This document shows positions 8,173-18,907 of a DNA stretch of 64,000 nt, in pieces. The notes under the pieces were generated by a model. That model saw only the letters and a program-made list of their open reading frames with translations, searched no databases and had not been told where the DNA came from. The stretch comes from Paucibacter sp. KCTC 42545 (GTDB taxonomy: Bacteria > Pseudomonadota > Gammaproteobacteria > Burkholderiales > Burkholderiaceae_C), in the NCBI RefSeq assembly GCF_001477625.1, contig NZ_CP013692.1, positions 2,232,001-2,296,000 of the forward strand, in the 5' to 3' direction. Position 1 is the first letter of the stretch, and each line of letters opens with the position of its first letter. A program made the position numbers and the translations under genes.

Positions 8173-10143
8173 ATGAGCCCATCCACACTTTCCGAACCGA
8201 TTGCCAGCACGCCCGCTTGGGCCCGCCCCGGCGTGTATTGGTTCCGCAAAGTGATGTTCCCGACCAAGGCAGCGGTGATTCTGGTCCTGCTGGTGCTGCC
8301 CATGCTGGGCACGCTAGGTGTGTTGACCGCAGACCGTTACGCCGCCTGGCAGGCCACCGTTGCGGAGCGCACCGGCTTGGCCGCCATCCAAACCATCTTG
8401 CCTGCGGCGGATGCGACACGGCAGTTGCGCCGCGCCTTGGTCGACCAGGCCAATGGCGTTGAGCGCAATGACTTGGCAGCGCTGCGCGAGCAGTTCAACA
8501 AGGCGTTTGCGCATCTCAATAAAGAAGGCAAGCCCCTCCTGGACAGCTTTGCGAACAAGGCCAACAAACACTGGCAGCCGCTGATGGCAACGCTGGAGGA
8601 GGCCCGCCGCCAAAGCAGCGAACAGGGTTTGAGCGCAGCCGAGGTGCGCAAGCCCTATGCCAGCATGACCGAGCAGCTCGACGAACTGACCCAGGATGTG
8701 GTGGACGCCAGCGGCTTGGCCTTGGACCCGGAAGGCGACACCTACTACCTGATGCTGGCAGCCACCATCAATCTACCCAAGGCGATGGAGAACCTGGGAC
8801 TGTCCCGTGGCGCCATGAGCGCCTACTTGGCTCAACCCAAGAACAGCTTGCTGGCGGCGGCCGCCGCGCGGGTCGCCGTGGACCGGGAACTGATCGGCAA
8901 TCTCCAGCAGGCCGTCAGCCATGCCATCGACTTCAACCCAGCGCTGGCCAAGCTCAAGCTCGACGCTCGCCTGGCCAGCACCGAAACCTATGTCAGCAAT
9001 AACGAGGCCCTGCTGCGGCAGGACGAGCCCCCCAGCGTCAAGCCGGAGTTGGTGGTGCAACAGGCCAACGCCGCCCTACTCGATTTGGGCCAGGCTCAGC
9101 GCAGCTTGGCAGACCAACTCGACCAACTGCTGGAAGCGCGCCAACAGCGCCTGATGCAGCGCATGCTGCTCGGCTCGGTACTCAGCTTGGCCCTGCTGCT
9201 GGCAGGACTCTACTTCTTCTACTGCTTCTATCGGGTGATGAGTTCGGGCATGGGCACTTTGGTGCAGCGCATGCACGCCATCGCCACCGGCGACCTGACC
9301 GCCACCCTGATTCCGAAGGGCCACGATGAAACCGCCCATTTGATGACCGCCCTGGCCGACATGCAGGAGGCCCTGCGCGGCACCGTCAAGCAGGTGCGCG
9401 AGGCGGCGGATGCCATCAAGCTCTCGGCCGATGAAGTGGCCGGCGGCAGCATGGATCTATCGCAGCGCACCGAGCAAGCGGCCGCCAATCTGGAACAAAC
9501 GGCCTCGGCCATGGAGCAAATCGGCTCCACCGTCAAGCAGACCACCGATGGCGCGGCCCAAGCGGCCGGCGTCGCCGGTAACAATGTGAAGTTGGCCGAC
9601 CAGGGTGGTCAGGTGATTGCGCAAGTGGTCAGCACCATGGCCGAAATCCAGGACTCCAGCCGCCGCATCGGCGAAATCATCGGCGTGATTGACGGCATTG
9701 CCTTCCAGACCAATATCCTGGCATTGAATGCCGCTGTGGAGGCGGCCCGTGCCGGCGAACAAGGCCGCGGCTTTGCGGTGGTGGCCAGCGAGGTGCGCGC
9801 CCTGGCCCAGCGCAGCGCCGCCGCTGCGCGAGAAATCAAGCAGCTGATCGTGGCCAGCGGCGAGCGGGTCGAGGTCGGCAACCGCATCGTCAGCGAAGCG
9901 GGTAGCACCATGCGGGCCATCGTCGACAGCACCGGCCAAGTCGGTACGCTCCTGCAAAACATCTCCAGCGGCGCCCGCGAGCAAGCCCTGGGCATCGATC
10001 AGGTGGGCAAGGCCATCCATGAACTCGACCAGATGACGCAGCAAAACGCTGCCCTGGTCGAAGAAACTGCCGCCGCCTCCAGCGGCATGCGCCAGCAAGC
10101 CGAGCAACTCTCCGTCGCGGTGCATGTCTTCAAGCTGCCCTGA
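8173..10143 (+). CDS. Methyl-accepting chemotaxis protein, large periplasmic domain
   Basis: Transmembrane chemoreceptor of 656 aa. TM1 spans about residues 33-52, followed by a largely helical periplasmic sensor of about 275 residues, TM2 at about 328-350, a HAMP domain (GDLTATLIPKGHDE) and a cytoplasmic methylation/signalling coiled coil. The tip ([18 protein letters not shown], near residue 506) contacts CheA and CheW. There is no C-terminal CheR-tethering pentapeptide; the protein ends HVFKLP. The sensor domain is unlike those of the two receptors at 17-20 kb, so a different ligand is expected. It stands alone between ettA and a GST gene. Confidence 0.93.
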   Translation: MSPSTLSEPIASTPAWARPGVYWFRKVMFPTKAAVILVLLVLPMLGTLGVLTADRYAAWQATVAERTGLAAIQTILPAADATRQLRRALVDQANGVERNDLAALREQFNKAFAHLNKEGKPLLDSFANKANKHWQPLMATLEEARRQSSEQGLSAAEVRKPYASMTEQLDELTQDVVDASGLALDPEGDTYYLMLAATINLPKAMENLGLSRGAMSAYLAQPKNSLLAAAAARVAVDRELIGNLQQAVSHAIDFNPALAKLKLDARLASTETYVSNNEALLRQDEPPSVKPELVVQQANAALLDLGQAQRSLADQLDQLLEARQQRLMQRMLLGSVLSLALLLAGLYFFYCFYRVMSSGMGTLVQRMHAIATGDLTATLIPKGHDETAHLMTALADMQEALRGTVKQVREAADAIKLSADEVAGGSMDLSQRTEQAAANLEQTASAMEQIGSTVKQTTDGAAQAAGVAGNNVKLADQGGQVIAQVVSTMAEIQDSSRRIGEIIGVIDGIAFQTNILALNAAVEAARAGEQGRGFAVVASEVRALAQRSAAAAREIKQLIVASGERVEVGNRIVSEAGSTMRAIVDSTGQVGTLLQNISSGAREQALGIDQVGKAIHELDQMTQQNAALVEETAAASSGMRQQAEQLSVAVHVFKLP

Positions 10144-10258
10144 GCCAGCTTGACCGCGACGCGCTAGCAGGCGCTAGGACTCCGCGGCAGAGTCATCCGC
10201 AAGCGCAGCACTTGCTCAGCACTTCGCCAAGCACTATGCGCACTTGCGGATGCGCCAC

Positions 10259-10879
10259 TCACTCCGCCATCGAGTAGGGGCCGCCACGCTCCAGCGCGCG
10301 CCGGTAGGCCGGGCGCTGCTGAAAGCGGCGCACCCAGGCATCCAGATTCGGGTAGCTGGCGCGCAAGCCGCGCGCGGCCTCGCCCACAAAACTCATTTGG
10401 ATGTCGGCACCGCTCAAGCTGTCGCCGACCAACCAGTCGCGGCCTTGCAAGGCCCGGTCCACATAGCCCAAATGGTTCTTCAACTCGCTGTCTATGCGCG
10501 GCGCGAGCGGCGCGCCGGCCTCGCCCAGGCGCGACACGTAAAGCTTGAGCAGCAGCGGCAACATGGCCGAGCCTTCGGCGTAATGCAGCCACTGGTTGTA
10601 GACCTCAAAGGCCGGTGTTGACAGCGCCGGCTGCAGGCGGCCGCCACCGTAGCGGCGAATCAAGTAGTCCACGATGGCGCCCGACTCGATCAAAGTTTGA
10701 CCACCATCTTCAATCACCGGCGACTTGCCCAGCGGGTGCACGGCCATCAACTCCGGCGGCGCCAGCCGAGTTTGGGCGTCGCGGGCGTAGTGGCGAATCT
10801 CGTAAGGGAGTTCCAGCTCTTCCAGCAGCCACAACACGCGCTGCGAGCGCGATTCATTCAGGTGGTGTACGACGATCAT
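10259..10879 (-). CDS. Glutathione S-transferase family protein
   Basis: Cytosolic GST, 206 aa. The N-terminal thioredoxin-like domain (MIVVHHLNESRSQRVLWLLE) contains the glutathione-binding GKSPVIEDGG and ESGAIVDYL segments, followed by an all-helical C-terminal domain (SLSGADIQMSF). I chose the ATG at 10879 because the beta1 strand starts there. Substrates are unknown; detoxification by glutathione conjugation is the family role. It is monocistronic and divergent from rhlE, with more than 400 bases between them. Confidence 0.9.
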   Translation of the reverse strand: MIVVHHLNESRSQRVLWLLEELELPYEIRHYARDAQTRLAPPELMAVHPLGKSPVIEDGGQTLIESGAIVDYLIRRYGGGRLQPALSTPAFEVYNQWLHYAEGSAMLPLLLKLYVSRLGEAGAPLAPRIDSELKNHLGYVDRALQGRDWLVGDSLSGADIQMSFVGEAARGLRASYPNLDAWVRRFQQRPAYRRALERGGPYSMAE

Positions 10880-11302
10880 CGGGATGCCTTTGTTTGGGTT
10901 TGACCACGCAGCGTGGTGAAGTCCGGGCATTGTGATCAAAGCCGCCTGGGCCTGCCTAGCCCCAAGGTGACAGTGAAAGGAGCCGCAACCGCGCCAGGGT
11001 CGCGCGGCACTGGAAAAAGGCCAGGCGAGGAGACCGCCCCAGAGCGAGGGCAAGACCCAGCCTGCCAACTAGTTCCGGGGCCGAGCTACGGGCCAACCCT
11101 ATAATGCCAGCTTCGCCACGCTTCTCAGTCTTGCGCGGCGTTTGCTTTTCCAAAGCTCAAGTACGCATCCCACGCAGGCTCGAAGACTGGCGCTGCTCCA
11201 CGCAGCGCGGCCCGGCATCAGGGACTCGTGCCCCCCAAACAGTTGTCAGCTGTCCTGCCTGTGATCCACAGGCATGGGCGCTGCAACGTCTAAAAGTAAT
11301 CA
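10880..11302. other. Divergent intergenic region with the rhlE leader
   Basis: The 423 bases between the GST and rhlE starts hold no supported gene. A perfect TATAAT lies at 11100-11105, so the rhlE transcript probably has an untranslated leader of about 190 bases. That leader contains a clean hairpin (GCCTGTG 11257-11263, loop ATC, CACAGGC 11267-11273) about 30 bases before the start codon. Confidence 0.5.
11100..11105 (+). promoter_or_regulatory. Candidate rhlE -10 element
   Basis: Perfect TATAAT hexamer, rare in this GC-rich DNA. The region 17 bases upstream has no good -35 hexamer, so activity would need an extended element or an activator. Transcription from here would give a leader of about 190 bases before the rhlE ATG. 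Confidence 0.5.
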
Positions 11303-12823
<1,521 letters not shown>

Positions 12824-12886
12824 AAATGCGCTGAGCAGCACCAAATAACGCTGAAGCCCAGCTGACCAAGGTCAGATCACGCTACG

Positions 12887-12922
12887 AAGCCCAGGCACCA
12901 AAGCCTGGGCTTTTGTGTTTTA
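12887..12922 (+). terminator. Rho-independent terminator after rhlE
   Basis: AGCCCAGGC and GCCTGGGCT form a nine-base stem with a six-base loop, followed by TTTTGTGTTTT. It sits just before the start of the next gene and ends the rhlE transcript. Confidence 0.85.
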
Positions 12923-12932
12923 GGATTCCGGC

Positions 12933-13628
12933 ATGACAAACCCTGTGCCCCAACGTCTCTGGCTGGCCGGCGCTACCGGCCTGATCGGCCGCGAAGTGCT
13001 GGACCTCGCCCTGCAAAACCGCTGCGAGGTCCATGCCCTGCTGCGCCGCGCCGCGCCCGAGTTGCCGAACAGCCCGCATCTGCATGCTCACCAGGTCGAC
13101 TTTGCCGCCCCAACGCTGGGCCTCAGCAGCCCCTTGCCGGCAGCAGACGCACTGATCATTTGCCTGGGCACCACCATCAAGGTGGCCGGCTCGCAAGAGG
13201 CCTTTCGCGCCCTGGACTTCGGCGCGGTGCTGGCGGTGGCAAGTGCAGCTCGCGAGGCCGGCGTGAGCCGCTGTGCGGTGGTCTCCGCGCTTGGCGCCGA
13301 CCCTGCGTCCGGGGTGTTCTACAACCGCGTCAAGGGCGAGATGGAGCAGGCCCTGATGGCTTTGAACTTCCCGCAGCTGCTGATTGCCCGCCCCTCCCTG
13401 CTGGTGGGCGACCGAGCCCGTCTCGGCCAGCCGGCCCGAGCCGGCGAGCAATGGGCCGAGCGCTTGAGCCGCCCCTTGCGCGGCTTGATCCCGGCGCGCT
13501 GGCGCCCCATCGCGGCCAGTGCGGTGGCGCGTGCGCTCTGGCTCAGTGTTACGAATGAAAGCGGGCCGCGCCTGCGCATTTTGGAGTCCGATCAATTGCA
13601 AGCGCTGGCCGGCACACAAGCATGCTGA
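12933..13628 (+). CDS. NAD(P)-binding oxidoreductase, atypical SDR
   Basis: Cytoplasmic Rossmann-fold protein, 231 aa. The N-terminal nucleotide-binding motif is LAGATGLIGREV, followed by ALIICLGTTIK and the VVSALGADPAS and YNRVKGEMEQAL stretches, as in the atypical SDR family related to HTATIP2/YwnB. The Tyr-x-x-x-Lys-like pair sits in FYNRVKGE. The specific reaction is unknown. It overlaps the start of the next gene by seven bases, implying co-translation with the MgtC/DUF4010 membrane protein; no functional link between them is evident. Confidence 0.82.
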   Translation: MTNPVPQRLWLAGATGLIGREVLDLALQNRCEVHALLRRAAPELPNSPHLHAHQVDFAAPTLGLSSPLPAADALIICLGTTIKVAGSQEAFRALDFGAVLAVASAAREAGVSRCAVVSALGADPASGVFYNRVKGEMEQALMALNFPQLLIARPSLLVGDRARLGQPARAGEQWAERLSRPLRGLIPARWRPIAASAVARALWLSVTNESGPRLRILESDQLQALAGTQAC

Positions 13629-14935
13629 ACCGCTTCAGTGAGTTGCTGGGCGCGCAAGGCCCGCTGGTGCTGGGTTTGCTGGTGGCGCTGGGCGCCGGCC
13701 TGCTGCTGGGCTTGGAGCGTGAACACCACCGGGCGCGCGGCGCCGCGCCGGTGATGCAAGCCGCTGGCCTGCGCACCTTCACCATCATCACCCTCAGCGG
13801 CGCCTTGGCACAGGGCTTGGACATCCCCGGCTTGGTGGCGGTGGGCGCACTGGCCGTGGCGGCCCTGGTGGCCATCGCCTACTTCCGCAGCAGCGAAAAA
13901 GACATCAGCCTGAGCACCGAGGCGGCCTTGCTAGCAGCCTATTTGATCGGTGTGCTGTGCGTGCAATCCCCCGCTCTGGGTGCGCCTGCGGCAGTCCTTT
14001 TGGCGGCGCTGCTCAGCGCCCGCGAGCGCTTGCATCGCTTTGCGCGCCACTGGCTGCGTGAGGCGGAGTTGCGCGACGGCCTGCTGCTGGCCGCACTGGC
14101 CCTGATCGTGCTGCCGCTGATGCCTACAGACCCCCTCCCCTGGCTGGCCGGCCTGCGGGCGTCCACCATGATGGGCTTGCTGCTTCTGCTGCTGGGCTTG
14201 CAAGCCTTTGGCTATCTGGCCCTGCGGGTGCTGGGCGCGCAGACCGGCCTGGCCTTGGCGGGCTTGATGTCGGGGCTGATTTCCAGCACCGCCACCATCG
14301 CCGCCATGGGCCACCGCACCCGGGCCGAGCCGGCGCTGTTCTGGGCCTGCTGCGCCGGTGCCGTCATGTCCACCGCCGCCACCTGGCTGCAGGTCAGCCT
14401 GATGCTGCTGGCCCTGGCGCCGCAAGCCGCGCAGCTGTTCTTGCCCGTCAGCGGGGTGGGCATGTTGGCCGCCGGCGCAGCAGGCCTGCTGCTGGCGCGC
14501 CGGGCCAAAGCAGCCCAGGGCGCCGACGGCCAGGCGCCCGCACCCGGCAAGTCAGAGGCGCCAGCCGCCGCTGACAAAGGCCCATTGCGCTTGAAAGAAG
14601 CCGCGCTGATCGCCGTGACCCTCAGCGCCGTGGCCTTGCTGGTCAGCTGGGCCGAGCGCCAGTTCGGCAGCGCCGGCTTGTTCAGCGCGGTGGCCTTGGC
14701 CGCGATTGCCGATGCGCACGCGCCGGTGGCCTCGCTGGCGGGCCTGAGCAATGCCGGGCAGATCAGCCACGCACAGCTGGCCCAAGGCGTGATGCTGGCC
14801 ATTGCCTGCAACAGCATCACCCGCGCCATCACCGCCACCCTGGCTGGCGGGCGCCGCTTCGGCATGCTCATCTCACTTGTGCTGCTAGCCTGCCTGGGCC
14901 TGACCGGCTTGGCCTTGCTGATGATCCTCGCTTAG
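13622..14935 (+). CDS. MgtC/SapB-DUF4010 family membrane protein
   Basis: Polytopic inner-membrane protein, 437 aa with about twelve hydrophobic segments. The N-terminal 140 residues resemble MgtC/SapB (ALGAGLLLGLEREH, GLRTFTIITLSGAL), and the remainder resembles DUF4010 (GLALAGLMSGLISSTATIAAMG, then LFSAVALAAIADAHAP). A hydrophilic Ala/Pro/Lys-rich linker near residues 295-320 divides the DUF4010 part. The function is unknown; MgtC proteins elsewhere act in magnesium limitation and in ATP synthase control, but that should not be assumed for this fused family. The start overlaps the preceding gene, and mnmC follows after 11 bases. Confidence 0.85.
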   Translation: MLNRFSELLGAQGPLVLGLLVALGAGLLLGLEREHHRARGAAPVMQAAGLRTFTIITLSGALAQGLDIPGLVAVGALAVAALVAIAYFRSSEKDISLSTEAALLAAYLIGVLCVQSPALGAPAAVLLAALLSARERLHRFARHWLREAELRDGLLLAALALIVLPLMPTDPLPWLAGLRASTMMGLLLLLLGLQAFGYLALRVLGAQTGLALAGLMSGLISSTATIAAMGHRTRAEPALFWACCAGAVMSTAATWLQVSLMLLALAPQAAQLFLPVSGVGMLAAGAAGLLLARRAKAAQGADGQAPAPGKSEAPAAADKGPLRLKEAALIAVTLSAVALLVSWAERQFGSAGLFSAVALAAIADAHAPVASLAGLSNAGQISHAQLAQGVMLAIACNSITRAITATLAGGRRFGMLISLVLLACLGLTGLALLMILA

Positions 14936-14946
14936 CCCTCGTTTTC

Positions 14947-16890
14947 GTGAAAACCCAAGCCATCATTCCCGCCGAGGTCGACTTCGCGGACCCGGCCGCA
15001 CCTCGCGCGCCAGCTTTTGACGACGTCTATCACAGCCGCGCTGGCGCCCTGGCGCAGTCCCGCCACGTGTTTCTGGGCGGCAACCAGCTCCCCGCACGCT
15101 GGGCGGGCCGCCCGCGTTTTGTGATTCTGGAAACCGGCTTCGGCCTGGGCCACAACTTCCTGGCCACCTGGGAGGCCTGGCTGCAAGACCCGGTACGCTG
15201 CGAGCAGCTGATCTTCATCAGCATTGAAAAGCACCCGCTGCGCCAGGCAGATTTGGCGCAGGCCCACCAAAGCTCGCCGCTGCCCGAATTGAGCGCTCAG
15301 CTGCTTGAGGCTTGGCCGCCGCTGACGCCCAATCTGCACCGATTGGTATTCGAAGGCGGCGCAGTGCAATTGCTGCTGTGCCTGGGCGATGTGCACCGCT
15401 GGATGCGCGAGTTGGTGGCCGAGGTGGACGCCTTCTATCTGGACGGGTTCAACCCCTCCAGCAATGCCGAGATGTGGGACGGCCATGTGCTCAAGGCCTT
15501 GGGCCGGCGCGCCGCGCCCGAGGCCACCGCCGCCAGCTGGAGCGTGGCCCCGCAGGTGCGCGAAGGCTTGATGGCCGCCGGCTTCAGCCAAGAGCGCCAG
15601 CGCGGCTTTGCCAACAAGGGCGGCATGTGTGTGGCGCGCTACCAGCCCCGCCATCAAGCGCAAAAGCCGGCTGGGCGCGAGCCACTGGCGCCCAAAGCCA
15701 AGCATGCATTCATCCTCGGCGCCGGCCTGGCCGGCGCGGCCTGCGCCTGGGCGCTGGCAGGCCAGGGCATTGCCAGCACCTTGATCGACGCTCGCCCCGG
15801 ACCGGCGCAAGCCGCCTCGGGCAACCCCGGCGGCCTCTATCACGGCACGCTCAACCCAGACGACGGCCTGCATGCGCGCTTCAATCGCGCGGCGGCATTG
15901 GCAACGGCCCACACCCTGCGCCATTTGCCCATGCTGCCCTGGCATCAGCAAGGGCTGCTGCGACTGGAGCAGGCCCGTGAACCGAAGCAAATGGAGGCCT
16001 TGCTGGCGCGCTTAGGCCTGCCGCCCGACTATGTGCAGGCACTGAGTCAAGCGGAAGCCGCTACGCTGAGCGGGCTTGACCTGCCCGGCCCAGCCTGGTT
16101 CTACCCGGCCGGTGGCGCGCTGCCGCCGCCCGCCTACGCCCAGGCCTTGTTGGCAGCAGCCGGGCCGGCCGTCAACAGCCGCTACAACTGCCGGGTCGCG
16201 CGCATCGAGTCCGTCGGCGCGAGTTGGCGGCTGTGGGATGCCGAGGACAAGCTGATCGGCGAGACCGAGCTGCTGGTGTTGGCCGGCGGGCATGAGGGTC
16301 AGGTCTTGCTGGCGCAGCAAGCGCCTGAACTGGCGGCCCAGCTCTCGGTGTTACGCGGGCAGCTGAGCCATCTCAGCCCGATGAGCGTTCGCCCGCGCCT
16401 GCCGGTGGCAGGCCTGGGCTACGCGATTGCCGATACCGACCAAGGCCTGTGGTGCGGCGCCACCAGCCAGGCCGCTGACACCGAGCCACAGCTGCGCCTG
16501 GCCGACCACCAACGCAATCTGGCGCAATGGGCCGAACTCAGCGGCCAAGCTGGCACGGCAACTGGTCTGGAAGCACTGCTGCAAGGCGGTCGCGTGGGCT
16601 GGCGCCTGGCCACGCCGGACCGGCTGCCCCTGGTCGGCGGCCTGCCGCTGCCTGGCTACAACGGCCGCCAGGACCAGGCCCGCTTCATCCCGCGCCAGCC
16701 GGGCCTGGCCTTGTGCACCGCCATGGGTTCACGCGGTATTGCCTGGGCAGCCCTATGCGCGCAAGTGATGGCCGCACAGGTCACCGGCGCGCCAGTCCCC
16801 CTCGAGGCCAGCTTGCTGGACGCGCTGGACCCGGTCCGCTTTGCCTTGAGAACCGCGCGCGACTCACGCCCGGCCACAGGCACGGGCTAA
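14947..16890 (+). CDS. mnmC: Bifunctional tRNA wobble-uridine modification protein MnmC
   Basis: Catalyses the last two steps of mnm5s2U34 formation in tRNA. The C-terminal FAD oxidase removes the carboxymethyl group from cmnm5U, and the N-terminal SAM methyltransferase methylates nm5U. Residues 1-240 form the methyltransferase (SAM motif [11 protein letters not shown] near 61; [17 protein letters not shown]). The FAD domain starts near residue 256 with [19 protein letters not shown] and contains [11 protein letters not shown] and a late GSRGIAWA motif. At 647 aa the protein has full family length with both domains. The start is GTG. It is the last gene of the 12.9-16.9 kb run. Confidence 0.95.
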   Translation: MKTQAIIPAEVDFADPAAPRAPAFDDVYHSRAGALAQSRHVFLGGNQLPARWAGRPRFVILETGFGLGHNFLATWEAWLQDPVRCEQLIFISIEKHPLRQADLAQAHQSSPLPELSAQLLEAWPPLTPNLHRLVFEGGAVQLLLCLGDVHRWMRELVAEVDAFYLDGFNPSSNAEMWDGHVLKALGRRAAPEATAASWSVAPQVREGLMAAGFSQERQRGFANKGGMCVARYQPRHQAQKPAGREPLAPKAKHAFILGAGLAGAACAWALAGQGIASTLIDARPGPAQAASGNPGGLYHGTLNPDDGLHARFNRAAALATAHTLRHLPMLPWHQQGLLRLEQAREPKQMEALLARLGLPPDYVQALSQAEAATLSGLDLPGPAWFYPAGGALPPPAYAQALLAAAGPAVNSRYNCRVARIESVGASWRLWDAEDKLIGETELLVLAGGHEGQVLLAQQAPELAAQLSVLRGQLSHLSPMSVRPRLPVAGLGYAIADTDQGLWCGATSQAADTEPQLRLADHQRNLAQWAELSGQAGTATGLEALLQGGRVGWRLATPDRLPLVGGLPLPGYNGRQDQARFIPRQPGLALCTAMGSRGIAWAALCAQVMAAQVTGAPVPLEASLLDALDPVRFALRTARDSRPATGTG

Positions 16891-16918
16891 GGCAGGTGCG
16901 ATCTGCGAACGAATAACC

Positions 16919-16945
16919 TCAACTTCTATCGGGATATGCCGATCT
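16919..16945 (+). promoter_or_regulatory. Sigma-28 (FliA) type promoter of the first tandem chemoreceptor
   Basis: TCAACTTC, an 11-base spacer and GCCGATCT closely match the flagellar/chemotaxis sigma-28 consensus TAAAGTTT-N11-GCCGATAA, with the core TCAA and GCCGAT intact. It lies 63 bases before the ATG. The identification is by consensus only. Confidence 0.75.
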
Positions 16946-17008
16946 GCTAGAGACCTCCCTCTAAGTCGCATCGGTTCGCGACTCGACCTTTCTTTGAAAA
17001 GAGTTTGC

Positions 17009-18559
17009 ATGTCCGTCACCCTGTTGTCAGGCCACTCGATTGGCCGCCGCCTGAATATCGCCTTCTCAATCGTCTTGTTGATTGCCCTGGCCGGCTCCGC
17101 CATGGGCTATTGGTCCTTGCAAAAAGTGGCGAATGAGACCGCCACCATGTACGAAGAAACCTTGCTCGCCGAGCGCCTGGCCGGCGACTGGCAGCGCAAT
17201 ATCGTCAGCGGCGTCAACCGCTCGACCGCCATCGCGGTCAGCAAGGACAACAGCCTGGCCGAGTACTTCAGCACTGCGGCGGCTGAGTCCACGCGCCAGT
17301 CCAGCGAGCTGCAAAAGCAGTTGGAAGTCCTGCTCACCAGCCCGGAAGAACGCAAGCTGTTTGAACAGCTGAGCCAGCACCGCAAGCCCTATCTGGCCTC
17401 GCGCGACGCCCTTACAAAGGCCAAAAAAGCGGGCGATGCCGAGGGTGCTGAAGAGATTTTCAAGCAGCAGTTTCTGCCCGCAGCGGCGCAGTTCCAGGAC
17501 AGCATCAAACTGATCGTGCAGGAAGAACGCAATCAGCTGGACGCCGCGGCCAAACGGGTGGCCAATACCAATAGCCAGGCACGCATTGCGCTGCTGGTCT
17601 TTTCAGTCTGCGCCCTGCTGGTCGGCGCGACCCTGGCCTTGCGCTTGACCCGCTCCATCGCTCGCCCCTTGAGCCAGGCAGCGGCCTCCGCCGACGCCAT
17701 TGCACACTTCGACCTGAGCCGCCGCATCGTCGTGGACTCGAACGATGAAACGGGCCAGCTGCAGCAAGCGCAGAAGACCATGCAGGAGTCGCTGATTCGC
17801 CTGATCGGCGAGGTGCGCAGCTCCACCGACAGCATCAGCACGGCCAGCGCCGAGATTGCCACCGGCAATCACGACCTGTCGGCCCGCACCGAGCAAACAG
17901 CGGCCAGCCTGCAAGAAGCCGCCGCCTCGATGGCGCAATTGACCGGCACCGTGCGCCAGACTGCTGAGTCGGCCGTTACCGCCAATCAACTTGCCAACTC
18001 GGCCGCCGAAGTGGCGCGCCGCGGCGGCACTGTGGTGGCCCAGGTGGTCAGCACCATGGAAGACATCAGCGCCAGTTCGCGCCGCATCACCGACATCATC
18101 GGCACCATCGACGGCATCGCCTTCCAAACCAATATCCTGGCCCTGAACGCCGCGGTGGAAGCGGCCCGAGCCGGCGAGCAAGGGCGCGGCTTTGCGGTCG
18201 TGGCCTCCGAAGTGCGCAGCCTGGCCCAGCGCTCGGCCGAAGCGGCCAAGGAAATCAAAACCTTGATCGGCGCCAGCGCCGAGCGGGTGGAGTCTGGCAC
18301 GCAGCTGGTGCAAAACGCCGGCGCCACCATGAGCGATATCGTCGCCAGCGTGCAGCGCGTGTCCGACATCATTGCCGAGATCAGCACCGCCTCGCGCGAG
18401 CAGAGTGATGGCATCAACCAGGTCAATAGCGCCGTCGGCCAGCTCGACCAAATGACGCAGCAAAATGCCGCCCTGGTGGAAGAGTCGGCCGCTGCAGCCG
18501 AGAGCCTGCGCGACCAATCGGGCCGCCTCGCTTCCGCCATCTCGGTGTTTCGCCTCTGA
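17009..18559 (+). CDS. Methyl-accepting chemotaxis protein, tandem copy 1
   Basis: Chemoreceptor of 516 aa. A short N-terminus is followed by TM1 ([19 protein letters not shown]), a periplasmic four-helix-bundle-type sensor of about 150 residues, TM2 near residues 188-210, HAMP (RSIARPL...) and a signalling domain whose tip [18 protein letters not shown] begins near residue 369. The protein ends IRVFRL-like (ISVFRL) without a CheR-binding pentapeptide. The ATG at 17009 fits the membrane-anchor start; an upstream TTG at 16994 is less likely. Exactly the same length as the next gene and nearly identical in the signalling half, so the pair arose by tandem duplication. Driven by the sigma-28-like promoter at 16919. 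Confidence 0.94.
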   Translation: MSVTLLSGHSIGRRLNIAFSIVLLIALAGSAMGYWSLQKVANETATMYEETLLAERLAGDWQRNIVSGVNRSTAIAVSKDNSLAEYFSTAAAESTRQSSELQKQLEVLLTSPEERKLFEQLSQHRKPYLASRDALTKAKKAGDAEGAEEIFKQQFLPAAAQFQDSIKLIVQEERNQLDAAAKRVANTNSQARIALLVFSVCALLVGATLALRLTRSIARPLSQAAASADAIAHFDLSRRIVVDSNDETGQLQQAQKTMQESLIRLIGEVRSSTDSISTASAEIATGNHDLSARTEQTAASLQEAAASMAQLTGTVRQTAESAVTANQLANSAAEVARRGGTVVAQVVSTMEDISASSRRITDIIGTIDGIAFQTNILALNAAVEAARAGEQGRGFAVVASEVRSLAQRSAEAAKEIKTLIGASAERVESGTQLVQNAGATMSDIVASVQRVSDIIAEISTASREQSDGINQVNSAVGQLDQMTQQNAALVEESAAAAESLRDQSGRLASAISVFRL

Positions 18560-18593
18560 GGCTGCGCACAGCGGCACAAGCCCCAAAACGAAC

Positions 18594-18614
18594 AAAGCCC
18601 CTGACGGGGCTTTT
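18594..18614 (+). terminator. Rho-independent terminator after chemoreceptor copy 1
   Basis: AGCCCC-TGAC-GGGGCT stem-loop followed by TTTT; it insulates the two chemoreceptor genes from each other. Confidence 0.85.
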
Positions 18615-18907
18615 CTTGTTTTTGGGCGGACCGCCGGGGAAAACCAAGGCTGTTTCAGGCCCAGCAAATGCCCGCCAATTCAGCGCCCGCCTTTATCCAA
18701 AGCATGCGGGAATCCAACAGTCGGCTCGCACGCCCCCGCGCGCCGTGCGCCAAAAGCGTGCACAAAGACGCGCAAGCCCCCTGCCTCACTCAAGCTTGGT
18801 GCAGACGTACCGATACCATACCAAATTACCCTAATTGATTGATGTGCTGACTTGGCCCAAATCCCCTTGGCCGCTGAGTTGGCACTTTGTCTTGGAAGCA
18901 GTCTCCT
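18615..18907 (+). other. Spacer between the tandem chemoreceptor genes
   Basis: About 290 bases between the terminator of the first receptor and the start of the second. It holds the second sigma-28-type promoter at 18790 and otherwise nothing I can recognise; it shows no obvious resemblance to the leader of the first receptor apart from that promoter. Confidence 0.5.
18790..18816 (+). promoter_or_regulatory. Sigma-28 (FliA) type promoter of the second tandem chemoreceptor
   Basis: TCAAGCTT, an 11-base spacer and ACCGATAC match the sigma-28 consensus TAAAGTTT-N11-GCCGATAA with the correct spacing. It is 91 bases upstream of the ATG. With the site at 16919, this makes both tandem receptors independent members of the predicted flagellar regulon. 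Confidence 0.75.
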
